This document shows, in pieces, positions 60,053 through 64,000 of a DNA stretch of 64,000 bases. The translations under genes were made by a program, and so were the position numbers. The first letter of the stretch is position 1. Every line of letters starts with the position of its first letter. This DNA is from Butyricicoccus intestinisimiae (GTDB lineage: Bacteria; Bacillota; Clostridia; Oscillospirales; Butyricicoccaceae), in contig NZ_JAHLQI010000008.1 in the NCBI RefSeq assembly GCF_018918345.1, positions 1-64,000 on the forward strand, written 5' to 3'. The notes beneath the pieces were generated by a model. The model did not search any database. It saw only the letters and a list, made by a program, of their open reading frames with translations, and had not been told where the DNA came from.

Positions 60053-61504
60053 ATGGCAAATCCATCTGCTACCGGCAAGCTTCCAGCAAGACAAAAATAC
60101 TGTTTTGGCATCGGCGCCATTGGTAAGGATGCAATCTGCAATCTGGTTGGCGCATTTCTGATGCTGTATTTTACCGATACGCTGGGTCTGAACCCTGCAT
60201 TTGTCGGTGTCTTGTTCGCAGTGGCACGTATTTGGGATGCAGTCAATGACCCGATGATGGGTATGATCTGCGACAACACGCGCACGCGCTTCGGTAAATT
60301 CCGCATTTGGCTGATTATCGGCACGCTTGTCAACTCAGTGTTCTTTATTCTGTTATTTACGACGTTGGGAATTGAGAAGGGTTCCCCGACCATGTACATC
60401 TATGTATCCGTGATGTACGTACTGTACGGCATGACCTATACCATTATGGATGTTCCGTATTGGTCTTGGCTGCCGAATCTGTCCTCTAATCCGGAGGAGC
60501 GCGAAAGCATTTCCGTCATCCCGCGTATCTTTGCATCGCTGGGCGGCTTCATTGTGTGCACGTTCGGTCTGCGCGCCATCAACTTCTTCAACAACAAGTT
60601 CGGCGACAACACCGTTATGCAGAAGCAGGCAAACGGCTCCTTCGTCAACATTTCGGAAACCGGCTTCACCGCCGTTGCTGTTTGCATCGTCGTTATTTTC
60701 ATTGTTTGCATCGGCATCACCGTATTCAACGTCAAGGAAAAGCCGACCACCGGCGCGGCTGCTACCAAGACCAGTCTCAAGGAAGCATTCGGCATCATCA
60801 TCAAGAACGACCAGCTGGTTGCGTTCATCGGTCTGCTGCTGACCTTCAATCTGGCAACGCAGCTGCTCAAGGCATTCTCTGTTTATTACTTCAAGGAAGT
60901 TTGTCTGGCTGCTGACCTGTACTCGGTATTCGGCTTCACGATTATCTTTGAGATGATCGGCCTGTTCCTGTTCCCGGTCATCGCCCGCAACATCTCCCGT
61001 GAGAAGGTATATCTGCTTGCTTGCGGCCTGCCGGTTATCTCCATGATTGCGCTGGCTGTCTGCGGATATGTTTGCCCGACCAGCTACGTAGCTGTTATTG
61101 CTTGCTGTGCATTCCTGTTCTTCGGTTCCGGTCTGTCGCTCGGCACCACGACCTGCTGCATCGCCGATGTTATCGACTACGGCGAGCTGAAATTCGGCAA
61201 GCGCAATGAATCCGTTACCTGCTCCGCACAGACCTTCCTGATGAAGGCTGCACAGGCAGTGACCGGTTTGCTGTCCGGTGTTGGTCTGTCCGTCATCGGC
61301 TACAACGCTGCCAATGCTGGTCATCAGGCAGCCGGTACCATTCTTGGCATCCGCGTTCTGACGTTTGTCATTCCGGTTGCTCTGTGCGTCATCAGCTTCC
61401 TGATTTTCAAGCACGTGTACAAGTTAAAGGGTGAAAAGCTGAACGAGATGACCGAGCAGGTCAATGCTCTGCATGCCGCTCAGTCTGCATCCGTCACTGA
61501 GTAA
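60053..61504 (+). CDS. GPH-family glycoside:cation symporter (MelB type)
   Basis: 483 residues, 12 predicted membrane segments. Family features: KYCFGIGAIGKDAICNLVGAFLMLYFTD, RIWDAVNDPMMGMICDNTRTRFGKFR (the cation/sugar-site helix with Asp pair), and ADVIDYGELKFGKRNES. Followed about 98 bp later by an alpha-galactosidase gene, so the substrate is probably melibiose, raffinose or another alpha-galactoside. Confidence 0.9.
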   Translation: MANPSATGKLPARQKYCFGIGAIGKDAICNLVGAFLMLYFTDTLGLNPAFVGVLFAVARIWDAVNDPMMGMICDNTRTRFGKFRIWLIIGTLVNSVFFILLFTTLGIEKGSPTMYIYVSVMYVLYGMTYTIMDVPYWSWLPNLSSNPEERESISVIPRIFASLGGFIVCTFGLRAINFFNNKFGDNTVMQKQANGSFVNISETGFTAVAVCIVVIFIVCIGITVFNVKEKPTTGAAATKTSLKEAFGIIIKNDQLVAFIGLLLTFNLATQLLKAFSVYYFKEVCLAADLYSVFGFTIIFEMIGLFLFPVIARNISREKVYLLACGLPVISMIALAVCGYVCPTSYVAVIACCAFLFFGSGLSLGTTTCCIADVIDYGELKFGKRNESVTCSAQTFLMKAAQAVTGLLSGVGLSVIGYNAANAGHQAAGTILGIRVLTFVIPVALCVISFLIFKHVYKLKGEKLNEMTEQVNALHAAQSASVTE

Positions 61505-61602
61505 CACCCCCTATTTTCCTATTTTCTTTTCTTGTGAGGGAAGGACAGAAGTCCTTCCCTCCCTCACCATCCGCCCATAAAAACGGTAAAGAGAGGTAGA
61601 CC

Positions 61603-63825
61603 ATGCATATTTTTTATCATGCATCGAGCCAGACGTTCCATTTGTCCAACGATGCAGTCAGCTATATTATGAAGGTTTTGCCAAATGGTCAATTGGGACA
61701 ATTGTACTTTGGCAAGGCGATTCGCGACCGAGAAAATTTCGACCATTTGTTGGAGATGAATCATCGTCCGATGAGTGCTTATGTATTTGAAGGAAATCTT
61801 CGGTTTTCTTTGGATCATGTCAAGCAAGAATATCCGTCATACGGCACCACGGATTTTCGTCATCCCGCACTGGAAATCGTGCAGCCGAATGGCAGCCGAA
61901 TTACAGACTTCACGTATGTATCCCACACGATTACCGCGGGAAAGCCCGCACTTGCCGGACTTCCTGCCACGTACACAGAGCATGATGAGGAGGCACAGAC
62001 CCTCACGATTGTGCTGCGGGATGCCGTCATCGGCGCGGAACTGGAGCTGCGGTATACCCTGTTTGCCGATTATGCTGCGATTGCCCGCAGCGCGCGGTTT
62101 GTCAACCGCGGCGCGCTGGATCTGCACCTGACCCATGCGATGAGCCTGAATTTGGATTTGCCGGACAGCAACTATGAATTTGTACACTTCTCCGGTGCAT
62201 GGGCGCGCGAGCGGCACCAAAAGGTTCGCCGTCTGGAACAGGGCATTCAGAGCGTAGAATCCACGCGCGGCACATCCTCGCACAATCACAATCCGTTTGT
62301 CATCCTGAAGCGTCCGGAGACAACCGAATTTTCCGGTGAGGCCATCGGCTTCAGTCTGGTATATTCCGGAAATTTCTTGGCACAGATTGAAGTGGACACG
62401 TGGGACACCACGCGCGTGACAATGGGCATCAATCCGTTCCAGTTTGACTGGAAGCTCGCGCCGAATGAGTCCTTCCAGACGCCGGAAGCCGTGATGGTCT
62501 ATGCGGCAGACGGTCTCAACAGCATGAGCCAAACCTTCCACAAGCTGTATCAGAAGCGTCTGGCGCGCGGATACTGGCGCGACCGTCCGCGTCCGATTCT
62601 CATCAACAACTGGGAAGCGACATATTTTGATTTTACCGAGGACAAATTGGTTTCCATCGCGCAGGCCGCAAAAAATGACGGTGTGGAGCTGTTTGTTTTG
62701 GATGACGGCTGGTTTGGCGCCCGCTGCAATGACCACGCCGGATTGGGTGACTGGGTTGCCAATCCGCACCGTCTGGCGCGCGGCATCACAGGGCTGGCAC
62801 AGCGCATTGACGAACTCGGCATGAAGTTTGGTCTGTGGTTTGAGCCGGAAATGGTCAATGAGGATTCCGACCTGTTCCGCGCACATCCCGACTGGCGCAT
62901 TTGCACGCCGAACCGCCGCGCTTCTCACGGACGCAATCAGTTTGTTCTGGATTTCACCCGTCAGGAAGTCGTGGACGCCATTTACGACATGATGGCAAAG
63001 ATTCTGCGCGAAGCAAAGGTTTCGTATATCAAGTGGGACATGAACCGCTGTATCACAGAGGCATTTTCCGCAAAGCTGCCTGCCGACCGGCAGGGAGAAC
63101 TGTTCCACCGGTATATTTTGGGCGTTTATCAGCTGTATGAGCGCCTGACCTCCGAGTTCCCGCATGTGCTGTTCGAGTCGTGTTCATCCGGCGGCGGACG
63201 GTTTGATCCGGGTCTGCTGTACTATGCGCCGCAGGGCTGGGCGAGTGATGATTCCGATGCCATCGAGCGTCTGAAAATTCAGTACGGCACATCCATGTGC
63301 TATCCGATCAGCAGCATCGGTTCGCATGTCTCCGTTGTGCCGAATCATCAGGTATTCCGTGTCACACCGCTGGAGACCCGCGCCAATGTCGCGCACTTCG
63401 GCACATTTGGCTATGAATTGGATCTCAACAAGCTGACCGCAGACGAACGGGAGCTGGTGCGCGGACAAATTCAGTTTATGAAGCAATACCGCGAAATCAT
63501 TCAGTTCGGCACGTTCTATCGCCTGATTAGCCCGTTTGACAACAGCCAGTTTACCGCATGGATGGTGGTCAGCGAGGACAAAAAGACCGCGCTGGTCGGA
63601 TATTATAAAATCCTCAATGAGGTCAACGGCCCGTATCGCCGCGTCAAGCTGCACGGTCTGAACCCTGATTTTTCGTATTGTGTAGACGGCGTCTCCGCGC
63701 ATTACGGAGATGAGCTGATGGAAGTCGGTCTGCTCACCACAGACGGCTCCGCCGGTCAGCCGATAGAGGGCGATCGGGAGAGCAAGGACTTCGATTCCCA
63801 TATTTTCGTCCTGCACGCCGAATAA
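61603..63825 (+). CDS. Alpha-galactosidase, GH36
   Basis: 740 residues, full length, cytoplasmic (no signal peptide). N-terminal beta-sandwich, then the TIM barrel with LFVLDDGWFGAR, GLWFEPEMVNEDSDL, the nucleophile Asp in YIKWDMNR and the acid/base Asp in GWASDDSDA, plus SCSSGGGRFD. Releases terminal alpha-1,6-galactose from melibiose-type sugars taken up by the adjacent symporter; the galactose could feed the Leloir enzymes such as GalT. Confidence 0.93.
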   Translation: MHIFYHASSQTFHLSNDAVSYIMKVLPNGQLGQLYFGKAIRDRENFDHLLEMNHRPMSAYVFEGNLRFSLDHVKQEYPSYGTTDFRHPALEIVQPNGSRITDFTYVSHTITAGKPALAGLPATYTEHDEEAQTLTIVLRDAVIGAELELRYTLFADYAAIARSARFVNRGALDLHLTHAMSLNLDLPDSNYEFVHFSGAWARERHQKVRRLEQGIQSVESTRGTSSHNHNPFVILKRPETTEFSGEAIGFSLVYSGNFLAQIEVDTWDTTRVTMGINPFQFDWKLAPNESFQTPEAVMVYAADGLNSMSQTFHKLYQKRLARGYWRDRPRPILINNWEATYFDFTEDKLVSIAQAAKNDGVELFVLDDGWFGARCNDHAGLGDWVANPHRLARGITGLAQRIDELGMKFGLWFEPEMVNEDSDLFRAHPDWRICTPNRRASHGRNQFVLDFTRQEVVDAIYDMMAKILREAKVSYIKWDMNRCITEAFSAKLPADRQGELFHRYILGVYQLYERLTSEFPHVLFESCSSGGGRFDPGLLYYAPQGWASDDSDAIERLKIQYGTSMCYPISSIGSHVSVVPNHQVFRVTPLETRANVAHFGTFGYELDLNKLTADERELVRGQIQFMKQYREIIQFGTFYRLISPFDNSQFTAWMVVSEDKKTALVGYYKILNEVNGPYRRVKLHGLNPDFSYCVDGVSAHYGDELMEVGLLTTDGSAGQPIEGDRESKDFDSHIFVLHAE

Positions 63826-63834
63826 ACACGGAAA

Positions 63835-63862
63835 AAGCCGACACATCACGGTGTGTCGGCTT
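63835..63862. terminator. Bidirectional terminator between galactosidase and AraC genes
   Basis: 11-bp stem AAGCCGACACA / TGTGTCGGCTT; it overlaps the last codons of the convergent AraC gene. Confidence 0.75.
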
Positions 63863-64000
63863 CCTCAAAATACAGTTGATTTTCTCTTTCGCTCTGTAAG
63901 CCTTCCTGCTGAGAGGCACGGTCTAGTCTTCGATATTGTGACGGCGTCATGCCGACACGCTGTTTGAATGCTTTGGAAAATACAAGGGAGTCCTGATAGC
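63846..64000 (-). CDS. AraC-family regulator, C-terminal end only
   Basis: 50 codons entering from the right edge: YQDSLVFSKAFKQRVGMTPS then QYRRLDR, the second helix-turn-helix end of AraC/XylS proteins, with a charged tail. Likely regulator of the neighbouring alpha-galactoside genes. Confidence 0.8.
   Translation of the reverse strand, partial: YQDSLVFSKAFKQRVGMTPSQYRRLDRASQQEGLQSERENQLYFEEADTP

Overview
The window looks like a gut-type anaerobic Clostridia genome, probably Oscillospirales. The evidence is a medium GC content with Firmicutes-style AGGAGG ribosome sites, an HPr-based PTS, S-layer homology domains, Fst-like and holin-like type I toxin loci, and sugar uptake by PTS, SSS and GPH carriers. 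The taxon is inferred from gene style only. No rRNA, tRNA or CRISPR array was found.

Layout. 1-5.5 kb: 3' end of galT, then a minus-strand cluster of HPr, a PHP phosphoesterase, a frameshifted SLH surface protein, two HAD phosphatases and a small membrane protein. 5.57-5.97 kb: an IS605-type MITE. 6.1-8.7 kb: a complete mannose-family PTS (IIA, IIB, IIC, IID). 8.9-13.2 kb: an operon with two sugar-binding proteins around a histidine kinase/response regulator pair. 13.5-14.8 kb: a membrane protein and a TetR regulator with matching operators. 14.8-15.5 kb: two tandem type I toxin-antitoxin units. 15.6-25.3 kb: SGNH hydrolase, ThrE-type exporter, LacI and AraC regulators, two Gfo/Idh/MocA dehydrogenases and a sodium:solute symporter. 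25.5-32.0 kb: a ROK regulator and a complete sorbitol PTS operon. 32.3-33.6 kb: an IS3 remnant and a YdcF-type protein.

33.7-38.4 kb is a plasmid-like replication and partition module: sixteen copies of a 25-bp palindrome spaced 54-55 bp apart plus one solitary copy, an AT-rich segment with a candidate small RNA, a winged-helix initiator-like gene with an attenuator in its leader, and a ribbon-helix-helix/ParA/ParB operon. Genes to the right are almost all on the plus strand and those to the left are mostly on the minus strand. This fits an origin here, so the contig may be a chromid, megaplasmid or integrated plasmid.

38.8-55.9 kb holds a compact NRPS/PKS biosynthetic cluster that I do not recognise: Sfp-type PPTase, a thioesterase with a Cys nucleophile, KS-(decayed AT)-ACP, an adenylating ligase fused to a nitroreductase, a CAL/FAAL-like ligase-ACP, an NRPS ordered TE-Cy-A-PCP whose A domain reads as cysteine-specific, a third ligase, a free ACP, and a pair of ABC half-transporters. 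The parts suggest an acyl or aryl acid joined to cysteine, cyclised to a thiazoline and possibly oxidised to a thiazole.

55.9-59.8 kb is accessory: two holin-like type I toxin loci (one decayed), a membrane protein, an MntA/HepT-type toxin-antitoxin pair, a segment bounded by two inverted 26-bp recombinase-like sites containing a 57-bp tandem repeat, and a decayed helicase. 60.0-63.8 kb: a GPH sugar symporter and a GH36 alpha-galactosidase, with the C-terminus of an AraC regulator at the right edge.
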